Positions 10,771 to 18,033 of a DNA stretch of 64,000 nt are shown piece after piece. A program made the translations under genes and the position numbers. A model generated the notes under the pieces. It worked only from the letters and a program-made list of their open reading frames with translations, searched no databases and was not told the DNA's origin. Numbering within the stretch: the stretch's first letter is position 1; every line of letters starts with the position of its first letter. Source of the DNA: Leptospira wolffii serovar Khorat str. Khorat-H2. GTDB lineage: Bacteria > Spirochaetota > Leptospiria > Leptospirales > Leptospiraceae. The stretch lies in contig NZ_AKWX02000023.1 in assembly GCF_000306115.2 (NCBI RefSeq), positions 496,001 through 560,000 of the forward strand, read 5' to 3'.

Positions 10771-11391
10771 TCAACTCCCGTCGGAAATGGATGGCATACT
10801 TTTCGTTTTTCTAATTTTCAAATAGGAATGTCCCTCTACGTTTTTTAGTTCCCATAAATCCTCCGCAAGACCCAAGAGTTTCGGGAAGATCGCTTGGAAG
10901 CTTGGATGAGAATATTTTGTGGATTCCACCACGATCAAAGGGATTCTTTGGGATTGCATGAGTCCCAGAATTAAGATCAATTTTTCCAGAAGATATCTGC
11001 CTTCTTCCTCCTGCACGTCTCCATCGAAGAATTGTTTGCAAGGAGCCAGTAGAAAATATACGGTATTGGCCCGTATGGATCGGGAGATCTCCTTTAGGGA
11101 ATCCAGGATCTGGTAAGGAGTAAAGGCCCTTTGGATCAGTATCTTTTCCAATAAGGCTTCGGGAGAGACTCGCCTCCTTCTTGTTTCTTCCGTAATGATA
11201 AAAGGATTAAAACGGATAGCGCAATCCAAGTTGAAGACCTGGAATCCGGAAACGGCAAATGCATATTCCCACCTCAACGCCAGTCTATAGATTCCTTCCT
11301 TTCCGGTAAGAAGCCCTAAGCCCTGCCGATCCCAGGCCAGAACCGGTCTATAGAGAGCTTCTTGGAGACCGTGCGGGGGACGTAAATACAT
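10771..11391 (-). CDS. Degenerate RecA/RadA-fold protein, first gene of PolB cassette
   Basis: A 206-residue protein whose pattern matches the RecA/RadA core. TGKEGIYRLAL (29-39) sits where a P-loop followed by a helix would be. VFNLDCAIRFNP (52-63) corresponds to the strand and DxExxF region. RAFTPYQILDSL (88-99) resembles the xxARAFTPYQ segment of Rad51-like ATPases. YFLLAP and PLIVVES look like the later strands. No GxxGxGKT/S is present, so ATP binding is doubtful. Small RecA-like proteins without full catalytic motifs (ImuA/SulA-like) accompany bypass polymerases, and this gene heads a three-gene operon with PolB. The ATG is at the predicted transcription start and has no ribosome site, which suggests a leaderless mRNA. 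Confidence 0.72.
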   Translation of the reverse strand: MYLRPPHGLQEALYRPVLAWDRQGLGLLTGKEGIYRLALRWEYAFAVSGFQVFNLDCAIRFNPFIITEETRRRRVSPEALLEKILIQRAFTPYQILDSLKEISRSIRANTVYFLLAPCKQFFDGDVQEEEGRYLLEKLILILGLMQSQRIPLIVVESTKYSHPSFQAIFPKLLGLAEDLWELKNVEGHSYLKIRKTKSMPSISDGS

Positions 11392-11407
11392 ATATACTGT
11401 ATATATG
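11389..11407. promoter_or_regulatory. Perfect 9-bp palindrome over the start of the PolB cassette
   Basis: CATATATAC-T-GTATATATG is a perfect inverted repeat with one central base. It covers the -10 box and the start codon of the minus-strand operon, a classic place for a repressor. It contains TACTGTATATA, the same half-site as the E. coli LexA box, but not the spaced TTTG/CAAA pattern I recall for Leptospira LexA1, so the regulator is unknown. Confidence 0.6.
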
Positions 11408-11426
11408 ATGGGTTAAATTTTGTAAA
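11398..11426 (-). promoter_or_regulatory. Sigma70-type promoter giving a leaderless transcript
   Basis: On the minus strand TTTACA (11426-11421) and TATACA (11403-11398) are separated by exactly 17 bases. The ATG begins six bases after the -10, so the transcript should start at or next to the A of the start codon. Confidence 0.6.
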
Positions 11427-11507
11427 GTGAATTGGTTGTAGGAGTTCCTCGATTTATTTTGAAATTATGTCTTGTAGAAACCCATCGCTCGACGGTCCTT
11501 GGTGGAA

Positions 11508-12029
11508 ATGGAATCCGAGTTATTCAAAAATGTTCGTGCCCGTGGTTCGGTAGATTATCTTTTTAGAACCGTTCACCAGCACCATTCGCAGCTAAGCCAG
11601 ATGGCGGACCAGAAAGCGAATATCCTGATTGCAGCCTCTTTCGTTATGCTTTCTCTTTCCTTAGGCTATGTGCAAAAACCCATATATCGTATGGGACTCC
11701 TGACGCTGATGGTGTTTATAGTCATCGCAGCGACTCTTGCGATCTTCGCGGTTATGCCCACATTCAAACAGAAAAAGAACGGGAAAGCGAATCCTCTTTT
11801 CTTCGGAAATTTCGCCACTCAATCCGAGGCGGAGTTCTTAGGGAAACTCGCAAGTATAGCCGAGGAGGACGCTTCCGTATACGAGGCATTGAGCAGAGAT
11901 TTATACCAAATGGGAAAATCATTATATCTGACGAAATACAGATATTTGCGCTGGAGTTACCGTTGTTTCCTGTTAGGATTCGCCTCATCCGTGATTCTGA
12001 TCGTTCTGGAGATCCGAGGTATTCTTTGA
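11508..12029 (+). CDS. PycTM/DUF5706-like three-helix membrane protein (orphan)
   Basis: About 173 residues. Start is uncertain: TTG 11499, GTG 11502 and ATG 11508 are in frame and none has a good ribosome site. The protein has a short soluble N-terminus, the motif HHSQLSQMADQKANILI running into two adjacent membrane helices (about residues 40-85), a cytosolic loop of ~70 residues, and a third helix near the C-terminus. The ADxKANIL motif before paired helices is the hallmark, as I remember it, of DUF5706 proteins, which include the PycTM effectors of Pycsar defence. No cyclase or other defence gene is adjacent, so a defence role is unproven and a housekeeping homologue is equally possible. 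Confidence 0.6.
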   Translation: MESELFKNVRARGSVDYLFRTVHQHHSQLSQMADQKANILIAASFVMLSLSLGYVQKPIYRMGLLTLMVFIVIAATLAIFAVMPTFKQKKNGKANPLFFGNFATQSEAEFLGKLASIAEEDASVYEALSRDLYQMGKSLYLTKYRYLRWSYRCFLLGFASSVILIVLEIRGIL

Positions 12030-12246
12030 TTTCGATTCGTTCGAAAAATTAGGATTTCCTAAAATTCTTTCGGATCCAAAACCCCGACAGGGATGCGTAG
12101 GGCTTTAGTCCCCGAGCGTTTTGGTATTCCCGATTTTTCTCTTTTAGTTCTTGCGAGGGGATGAGCGATAGCGAACCCGTAGCAGCCCGGTCCCGCGAAA
12201 GCGGGAGTCGGCAATATTTATAAAAAATTTATAATGAATGAATGGG
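12030..12246. other. Non-coding gap with tetraloop hairpin, possible dispersed repeat
   Basis: No gene is visible. A compact hairpin TCCCGC-GAAA-GCGGGA lies at 12191-12206, and the surrounding GC-rich text (12070-12215) resembles intergenic repeat sequence of the type common in Leptospira. I cannot find a second copy in this window. Confidence 0.4.
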
Positions 12247-12270
12247 CCCGGAGGAAAGAGCTCCTCCGGG
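12247..12270 (-). terminator. Terminator of the lplA-glyA operon
   Basis: CCCGGAGGA (12247-12255) pairs with TCCTCCGGG (12262-12270) just beyond the glyA stop. On the minus strand the stem is followed by an AT-rich tract with a run of six T about 20 bases further on. Confidence 0.7.
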
Positions 12271-12281
12271 AAGAATACGGA

Positions 12282-13529
12282 TCAATCCAGACGGAAACGA
12301 TCCATCGGGAATTGTTGCGTGATTTCTTTGACTCCGCCTCGGACTTTTTCCTTGGTCTTTTCGTCGTCGGGATTGTCCAAGAAATCCGCGATGAGATTTC
12401 CCACTTTTTCGATATCGGAAGGTTTAAGTCCTCTGGTGGTCAAGGCGGGAGTTCCCAATCTGATTCCGGAAGCGACCGCAGGGGGATTCTTATCGAAGGG
12501 AATCGCGTTCTTGTTCACGGTCACTCCCACTTCGTCGAGTCCGTCAGCGGCCTTGGCTCCGGTAAGTCCTTTTACGGATACATCCAAGAGTACTAAGTGA
12601 TTATCGGTTCCTCCGCTCACGACTCGGAATCCTCTTTTTACTAGGACTTCCGCAAGAGTCTTTGCGTTTGCAAGTACCGTCTCTATATATTTCTTATAAT
12701 CGGGATTTAAGGCTTCTCCGAAAGCCACCGCTTTTGCCGCGATTACATGCATAAGCGGACCGCCTTGGATTCCCGGAAACACTCTGGAGTTTAGCACTTT
12801 CTCATTTTCTAATGTAGAAAGGATTAACCCTCCTCTAGGTCCTCGTAGCGTTTTATGAGTCGTAGTCGTTACGAAGTCGAAGCTGCCGATCGGAGAAGGA
12901 TGGTATCCGGTGGATACGAGTCCGGAGATATGAGCGATATCCGCCATGAGTTTGGCACCCACATCCCGAGCGATCTGGGCGAATTTATCGAAATCTATGA
13001 TTCTTGCGTAAGCGGAAGCTCCGGCTACGATCAGCTTCGGTTTATGTTCTTTTGCCAGAGAAGCCAGAGCGTCGTAATCTATCGTTTCCGTCTCCGGATC
13101 CACTCCGTAGGGAACCGGCTTATAATAACGCCCGCTGATATTTACAGGAGATCCGTGAGTCAGGTGTCCTCCGTGGGCCAGATTCATTCCCAAGAAGGAA
13201 TCTCCCGGTTCCATGGTCGCCAAAAACACGGCCATATTTGCCTGAGCTCCCGAGTGGGGCTGCACGTTAGCGTATTCTGCTCCGAATAATTTTTTGGCTC
13301 TCTCGATCGCGAGGGACTCGACCGCGTCCGCGTTCACGCATCCGTTATAATATCTTTTACCGGGATATCCTTCCGCATACTTATTGGTTAGGGTGGAAGT
13401 GTAGGCTTCCAATACCGCTCTGGACACGAAATTTTCGGACGCGATCATCTCCAGATTGTTTTCCTGGCGTTCGTCCTCGGCTTTCAGCGCTTTCCAAATT
13501 TCCGGATCTTGTTGGGGAAGGTATTTCAT
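12282..13529 (-). CDS. glyA: Serine hydroxymethyltransferase
   Basis: A full-length 415-residue SHMT, the pyridoxal-phosphate enzyme that interconverts serine and glycine while charging tetrahydrofolate with a one-carbon unit. Visible landmarks are the N-terminal ENxVS segment ([11 protein letters not shown]), [14 protein letters not shown], the HLTHGSPVN loop, and the PLP lysine in [11 protein letters not shown]. The C-terminal [14 protein letters not shown] and [13 protein letters not shown] blocks are also standard. The ATG has GAGG seven bases upstream. It follows lplA by 29 bases on the same strand and is closed by a hairpin terminator. Confidence 0.98.
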   Translation of the reverse strand: MKYLPQQDPEIWKALKAEDERQENNLEMIASENFVSRAVLEAYTSTLTNKYAEGYPGKRYYNGCVNADAVESLAIERAKKLFGAEYANVQPHSGAQANMAVFLATMEPGDSFLGMNLAHGGHLTHGSPVNISGRYYKPVPYGVDPETETIDYDALASLAKEHKPKLIVAGASAYARIIDFDKFAQIARDVGAKLMADIAHISGLVSTGYHPSPIGSFDFVTTTTHKTLRGPRGGLILSTLENEKVLNSRVFPGIQGGPLMHVIAAKAVAFGEALNPDYKKYIETVLANAKTLAEVLVKRGFRVVSGGTDNHLVLLDVSVKGLTGAKAADGLDEVGVTVNKNAIPFDKNPPAVASGIRLGTPALTTRGLKPSDIEKVGNLIADFLDNPDDEKTKEKVRGGVKEITQQFPMDRFRLD

Positions 13530-13558
13530 GATTTCCTCGGCTCTGGTTCCGGGAGTTT

Positions 13559-14392
13559 TTACCCTCCCAGTATATAAGTCAGACTGGAGTATTTTTCCTT
13601 TCTGAGTCGTTCGGCTTCCTGGAAAACCGCTCTCGAATAGGATCGATCAGCCCTCGTGTCCATGTTTCCGACCCCCAGATAATCCGCAAATAAAAGGGAA
13701 AGGTCTTCCTTGAATTTTGGGACGGAAAAGCCGGAAGGAAGGGAGGTTACGAAACTGGAATGGGATCTTCCTTGTCTGTATTCCGGTTCTTCCGGCGGAT
13801 GGGGGAGTAGATCGGAGACCAAAGGGATCAGTCTCGGATCCAGGATCAAGGTTCCATGCTGCACGATGCAGTCCTTCTTTCTGAATTGAGCGTTTCCGGA
13901 GATCTTTTTCCAATCCGTATCTCCGGTATCCAAGGCTAGATCCGATTTACCCTTGCATCTTGCCGGCAAGCCTTGCCTACCCAAGGCCTTGGAAACCAGA
14001 TCCAAGAATATCTTATAAGAAGTTCCTACGGGATAAAGTTCCGGTTTCTCCTTTAAGGAAACGAATAAACTGAAGTTCAGATTCCATCCGGGTTCGTGGA
14101 CGACGGTTCCTCCTCCGCTGGCTCTCCGAGCTATATAAGGTGGATCTTCCGAGGAAGGTTTGAGCGGCAGAGAGGATCCGGAAAATCTTTTTAGAAAAGA
14201 TTCCATGTTACTTGGCCCGGCCGTTCTTTCCGGTTTTTCGGAAAGACCCAGGATAATGGATCTAGGTCCCTCCCAAAATCTAAGGCCGCCTCTTAAGCCG
14301 AACTTTACCAACTGAGTGGCTAAGGCTTCTTCCAAGGCCAGATTATAATAAGGAGTTCGGATTGCCTTTTGGTCTAGAAGGAAGGTTCGCAT
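13559..14392 (-). CDS. lplA: Lipoate-protein ligase A family protein
   Basis: A 277-residue protein of the BPL/LplA fold. Diagnostic elements are [20 protein letters not shown] (the R-x-SGGG-x-V-x-H lipoyl-AMP site), KGKSDLAL, and [20 protein letters not shown], where the first Lys region binds lipoyl-adenylate. It attaches lipoate to E2 subunits and to GcvH. Both possible substrates relate to neighbours: SucB is encoded 7 kb away, and glycine cleavage works together with glyA, the next gene in this operon. The C-terminal accessory domain of E. coli LplA is largely absent, so it could instead be an octanoyltransferase of the LipM type; the motifs do not settle this. Confidence 0.85.
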   Translation of the reverse strand: MRTFLLDQKAIRTPYYNLALEEALATQLVKFGLRGGLRFWEGPRSIILGLSEKPERTAGPSNMESFLKRFSGSSLPLKPSSEDPPYIARRASGGGTVVHEPGWNLNFSLFVSLKEKPELYPVGTSYKIFLDLVSKALGRQGLPARCKGKSDLALDTGDTDWKKISGNAQFRKKDCIVQHGTLILDPRLIPLVSDLLPHPPEEPEYRQGRSHSSFVTSLPSGFSVPKFKEDLSLLFADYLGVGNMDTRADRSYSRAVFQEAERLRKEKYSSLTYILGG

Positions 14393-14502
14393 CTTTCGGT
14401 ACCAATCTGGACGAGACCCTCCGATACGTCCATGGGTTTTAGACCTCGTTGCAGCGAGTTTTATGACTTTCCGTCAAGTGGCACGCGGTCGCCTTTTCGG
14501 CT

Positions 14503-14523
14503 ATTATATTACGTAAATATAAT
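14503..14523. promoter_or_regulatory. AT-rich palindrome ATTATATT..AATATAAT with TTACGTAA core
   Basis: ATTATATT (14503-14510) and AATATAAT (14516-14523) flank ACGTA, with a perfect TTACGTAA core at 14509-14516. The 14-mer at 14506-14519 is identical to 4894-4907. Contains a TATATT -10-like hexamer, so it may be a promoter with an operator ahead of the SGNH lipoprotein. Confidence 0.4.
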
Positions 14524-14660
14524 ATTATATCTTAAGGGACTCCGTTTCACGTAGACCGTATTTCATTTTTTAGATCGAAGGCTTGCCTATTTCTCGCTTT
14601 AGAAAAAACGGAAACATTTTCCGTATATTTTGTGTCCTAATTTGTAGAGCATTAGAGAAA

Positions 14661-15341
14661 ATGAATATAATTTATTTACAAAAAGGGAATATACCGAGGT
14701 CGCCTTTTTTGGAAAGAGGTCGGGCCTATGCATTAATTCGAGCGGTCTTAATCGGATGGTTTTTGGTCTTTTTGATTTCCTGCACCCAAGACGGAGAGGG
14801 GAAGAAGAAGCTTCCTGTTCGCCCTACCTTTGCGTTATTCGGAGATAGCATTTCGGCGTTCTGGCCCGTGGAGGAACAGTTTTCGGATTTCGAAGCGGTA
14901 AAGATCGCTTTTCCGGTCCGTTCCACCGTTGCCATTCAGGAGGCGGCAAAGAACGAGGACAATCATTACCGAGCCTGTATGTTGAACGGCGGTATCAACG
15001 ATTTCCTGAATAATTTTGAACCCACGCAAGAAGAAGTGGATGAAACCGTGGAGAGGCAGCTCCGCACGATTCAGATCCTGGGATCCAAATGTGATTATCT
15101 CATTCTTCTGAATGTATGGAGAGTGGAACCTCCCTGGCCGGTTCAAGCCGCTTCCATGATCAATATCGAGATGAAGAGGAAGGCGAATTTTTTGCCCAGA
15201 ATAGATCCGGAGGATCTGATTCATCCGGAAATGCTTTTGGACGGCGGTCATTTGACTCCCGAGGGCTATAGGGTCCTTTCGGATAGGGTTTCCAAATACT
15301 TGAAAGCGACTCTTCCCGAATTCTGGTTGGAGCTATTATAG
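14661..15341 (+). CDS. SGNH/GDSL-type hydrolase-like lipoprotein
   Basis: The start is ambiguous. ATG 14661 is given, but TTG 14709 has GAGG nine bases upstream and yields a textbook 24-residue lipoprotein signal ending in FLISC, so it may be the true start. After the lipidated Cys the protein shows SGNH-hydrolase blocks: FALFGDSISAFW (block I nucleophile Ser), LNGGINDFLNN (block III), and DGGHLTPEGYRVL (block V, with an Asp/His pair). This is an esterase or acyl-hydrolase fold, and the substrate is unknown. The stop is one base before the start of the next gene, an outer-membrane-like protein, so the two are translationally coupled and probably act together at the envelope. Confidence 0.8.
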   Translation: MNIIYLQKGNIPRSPFLERGRAYALIRAVLIGWFLVFLISCTQDGEGKKKLPVRPTFALFGDSISAFWPVEEQFSDFEAVKIAFPVRSTVAIQEAAKNEDNHYRACMLNGGINDFLNNFEPTQEEVDETVERQLRTIQILGSKCDYLILLNVWRVEPPWPVQAASMINIEMKRKANFLPRIDPEDLIHPEMLLDGGHLTPEGYRVLSDRVSKYLKATLPEFWLELL

Positions 15342-15342
15342 T

Positions 15343-16140
15343 ATGAAATCCTTATATAGAAAGATTCGAATTCTTTTTATTCTGGGAATCCTGACCTTCT
15401 TCTCCTCTTTGGGGGCTCAGAGTAAGACCTTGCCGTATCCGATCTGGGGGCAATCGCTGGGAGTTTATAACGCAGTTTATATCTCCGGAGAAGCGAAGGA
15501 TTACAGGGATTCTTCGGACTACGGTAGGAATCGAAAGATTTCCCTGGATGCGGAGATGAAATTGGGGAATTATTTCTCCGTTACCGCAGGATACGGCTAT
15601 GTCGATCAATATTTCACCCAGTCCACCTCTTGGAGCGGTTGGGATCGGTGGAAGGCCGGTATGAAAACGTATTATAAATTCGGTATATTCTCCTTAGGTG
15701 CGGGTGTGAGCGTTTTCGGTCCGTCCGTTTCCGAGCCCGGGATGGGGGAAAGAAATCCGGACTTTCTTCTCGCTCGTCCCCTATTGGGATTCGGCTTGGA
15801 TTTTGGAAGATGGAAATTCCAGGCCTACGCCCTTTATGAAAGGGAAAGGGATTCCCAATGGAAAGAGCCTATCCAGGAAAAACATTATCGTTATATGGAG
15901 GCGGGAGGAACCTTATCGTATGAAACGGAGATCGGTCTAATTCTACTCATGGAGACCACTTATAGAATGGCGGTGGAGGACACGGTTTCGGCGAGATCGG
16001 ACTCTTTCAATTTGCATCCGGGAGTCCAGATCCCTCTCGGTGAGAACGGTCGTTTCGTATTAGGAGGGCTGATCGGAATGAGAGAAAAGAATACTTATGA
16101 CCAAGGGTTTAAGATAGGCTATCAGCATTTCTTTCCTTAA
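15343..16140 (+). CDS. Putative outer-membrane beta-barrel protein
   Basis: A 265-residue protein with a cleavable signal peptide (cleavage probably after GAQS near residue 28). The remainder alternates hydrophobic and polar residues in repeated 8-12-residue strands rich in Tyr, Trp and Gly, and the chain ends in HFFP near a terminal aromatic, as expected for an outer-membrane barrel of 10-12 strands. I do not recognise a family. It starts one base after the SGNH lipoprotein, suggesting joint function. It converges on the rhomboid-like gene with a four-base overlap of stop regions. Confidence 0.7.
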   Translation: MKSLYRKIRILFILGILTFFSSLGAQSKTLPYPIWGQSLGVYNAVYISGEAKDYRDSSDYGRNRKISLDAEMKLGNYFSVTAGYGYVDQYFTQSTSWSGWDRWKAGMKTYYKFGIFSLGAGVSVFGPSVSEPGMGERNPDFLLARPLLGFGLDFGRWKFQAYALYERERDSQWKEPIQEKHYRYMEAGGTLSYETEIGLILLMETTYRMAVEDTVSARSDSFNLHPGVQIPLGENGRFVLGGLIGMREKNTYDQGFKIGYQHFFP

Positions 16141-16979
16141 TGCTGTTGCGCGTCGTAATATTTTGCGGAGGCTTCCTTTAAGAATTTCTTTTCCTTTCGA
16201 TTGAGGGAATTGATTCCTTCTTTCGAGATCTTCTCCAATAGCCGATCCACTTCCTCCTTGGCTTTTTCACGATTTTTCATCTCGTCCTGCCAGCGGTTCA
16301 TTTTTCTTTTCTGTCTCCAGCGGGAAAAGGAGAAGGAAGGTAAACTGATCCCGAAACGATATTTTATCTTGGTGTAATATATAAAATATAGAATTCCGAA
16401 CAGAGCTCCTCCGATTTCGGAGGAAACCGGAACCCCGCTGGACAGGGATACGAATCCTAAGATCACAAGAAATAGGATGGAGTAATATTTAGCTTTCATG
16501 GGGAACAGCCCGAAAATGAGCAATTCTCGATTGGGCCATATGAGTCCGTAGGCGATGATCATTCCTCCTACGGCTGCGGAAGTTCCGATCACTCCTGCGG
16601 AATGGAATCCGGCTACATGAGTGAGAATAGGGAGGATCCCGCCTCCGAATACGCAGAAAAGGTAATACTTTACGAAATTTCTGGTTCCCCAATGCGCTTC
16701 CAGGGAGGATCCGAACATCCAAAGAGCGAGCATCTGAAAAAGAATATGAAGAATGGAATTCGGATCGTGGAGAATATTATACGTTAGTATCTGCCAAACG
16801 AAGAAATGATCCAGGACAAGACCGGGAGAGAGTCCTACGAACGTTAGAATATTGATTAAAAGCGGGGGGTAGGCGAATTTTAGGATAAATTCGAGGATAA
16901 AAACGCCTATATACAAAAAGAGGAGTTTGCGAACCACTTCGGTAGTCTGGATTCCGAATCCGCCGGAGAAAGAAGCCAT
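16137..16979 (-). CDS. Rhomboid-family membrane protein, probably without protease activity
   Basis: Start taken at ATG 16979, which has AGGGGG directly upstream; a longer frame to 17021 is less likely. The ~280-residue protein has six hydrophobic helices followed by a basic, charged cytosolic tail of ~80 residues with coiled-coil character. Rhomboid landmarks are present but altered. The loop/TM2 motif HxxxN reads HILFQ (78-82). GxSG reads GTSA with Ser134 kept. The TM6 His expected before IGG is Glu188 (SSEIGG). Without the His general base proteolysis is unlikely, so I infer a pseudoprotease that may bind or chaperone membrane proteins. Confidence 0.75.
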   Translation of the reverse strand: MASFSGGFGIQTTEVVRKLLFLYIGVFILEFILKFAYPPLLINILTFVGLSPGLVLDHFFVWQILTYNILHDPNSILHILFQMLALWMFGSSLEAHWGTRNFVKYYLFCVFGGGILPILTHVAGFHSAGVIGTSAAVGGMIIAYGLIWPNRELLIFGLFPMKAKYYSILFLVILGFVSLSSGVPVSSEIGGALFGILYFIYYTKIKYRFGISLPSFSFSRWRQKRKMNRWQDEMKNREKAKEEVDRLLEKISKEGINSLNRKEKKFLKEASAKYYDAQQH

Positions 16980-17040
16980 ATGCCCCCTAGTTTTATTCCT
17001 TCCTTTCGAACGACAACCCAAATCCCGAATTTTGTTTCCT

Positions 17041-17069
17041 TTGACAGTAACGGAGGATTATAGTACATG
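17041..17069 (+). promoter_or_regulatory. Candidate promoter of the MBL-pbp1A operon
   Basis: TTGACA (17041-17046) is followed after 17 bases by TACATG (17064-17069). The ATG of the MBL gene is only 10 bases beyond and has no ribosome site, so the leader would be a few bases at most. Confidence 0.4.
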
Positions 17070-17079
17070 TTCCTATAGA

Positions 17080-18033
17080 ATGGAAATCCATTTATACGGT
17101 GTCAGAGGTTCCATCCCATCCCCCCTTTCCACCCAGGAATATAGGGAAAAACTAATTTCCGTCTTACGCCTGGCGGCTAAATCGGAGGGAAGGGCTTTCT
17201 CTTCTCCGGAAGAATGGATCGAAACCTTACCGGAACCCTTGAATTATGTGGTGGGTGGAAATACCACCTGCGTGAGGATCCGGGCCAAGTCCGGAGCGGA
17301 AATCGTAGTGGATCTGGGGACCGGGGCCCGAGTCTTAGGAGAGGAATACATTAACGATGTGTTCGGAAAGGGAAAGGGAGAGCTTTCCATTTTTTTCACC
17401 CATACGCATTGGGATCATATACACGGGATTCCCTTTTTCAAACCTCTCTATATTCCGGGAAATAAGTTCATATTCCATTCTCCTTTGGACGATTTGCAGG
17501 AAAGATTATCCTACCAACAAGACCCTCGCTTCTTCCCCATTCATTTCGACAAATTCGGATCCCAGAGAAATTTCCACCGCTTGCAAAAAGGGGAGAATGT
17601 GGAAATCGGAGGTGTGAAAGTGGAATGGCTTCCGCTGAAACATCCCGGAGGCTCGATCGCCTACAAATTCACCGAAAACGGTAAGAGTTTTATTTTCGCC
17701 ACGGACGCGGAGTATACGGGGGAGGATCTGCCTGTGGTCGCGGAGCAAAAGCCGTTCTTCCAAGGAGCGGACCTTCTGGTAATGGACGCCCAGTACACCT
17801 TGGACGAATCCTTCCAGAAATTCGATTGGGGACATACTTCCTACACGATGGCGGTCAACTGCGCCGCCACCTGGGAAATCCGGACCCTGGCCCTGACCCA
17901 CCACGAACCCGCGTATTCCGACGAAATTTTAGCCATCATCTTGGATGACGCCAAAACCCATGCTGAAAATCTTGGAGCCAAGGACCTATCCATTATCCTT
18001 GCGAGAGAAGGAACGAAATTCGAACTCATATGA
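17080..18033 (+). CDS. Metallo-beta-lactamase-fold hydrolase
   Basis: A 317-residue cytosolic protein starting [11 protein letters not shown]. It has the MBL core: [12 protein letters not shown], then the metal motif HTHWDHIHG (HxHxDH), a later His in [12 protein letters not shown], Asp in FATDAEYTG, and a last His in [11 protein letters not shown]. The N-terminal GVRGSIPSP and CVRI features fit the branch that includes cyclic-nucleotide phosphodiesterase-like and RNase Z-like enzymes; the substrate cannot be told. Its TGA overlaps the pbp1A start (ATGA), so expression is linked to cell-wall synthesis. Confidence 0.85.
   Translation: MEIHLYGVRGSIPSPLSTQEYREKLISVLRLAAKSEGRAFSSPEEWIETLPEPLNYVVGGNTTCVRIRAKSGAEIVVDLGTGARVLGEEYINDVFGKGKGELSIFFTHTHWDHIHGIPFFKPLYIPGNKFIFHSPLDDLQERLSYQQDPRFFPIHFDKFGSQRNFHRLQKGENVEIGGVKVEWLPLKHPGGSIAYKFTENGKSFIFATDAEYTGEDLPVVAEQKPFFQGADLLVMDAQYTLDESFQKFDWGHTSYTMAVNCAATWEIRTLALTHHEPAYSDEILAIILDDAKTHAENLGAKDLSIILAREGTKFELI

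Noticed and set aside
16927..17079. Extended N-terminus of the MBL hydrolase
   Set aside because: The upstream part overlaps the divergent rhomboid gene and the likely promoter, and is not like MBL sequence. The family start is [11 protein letters not shown] at 17080.
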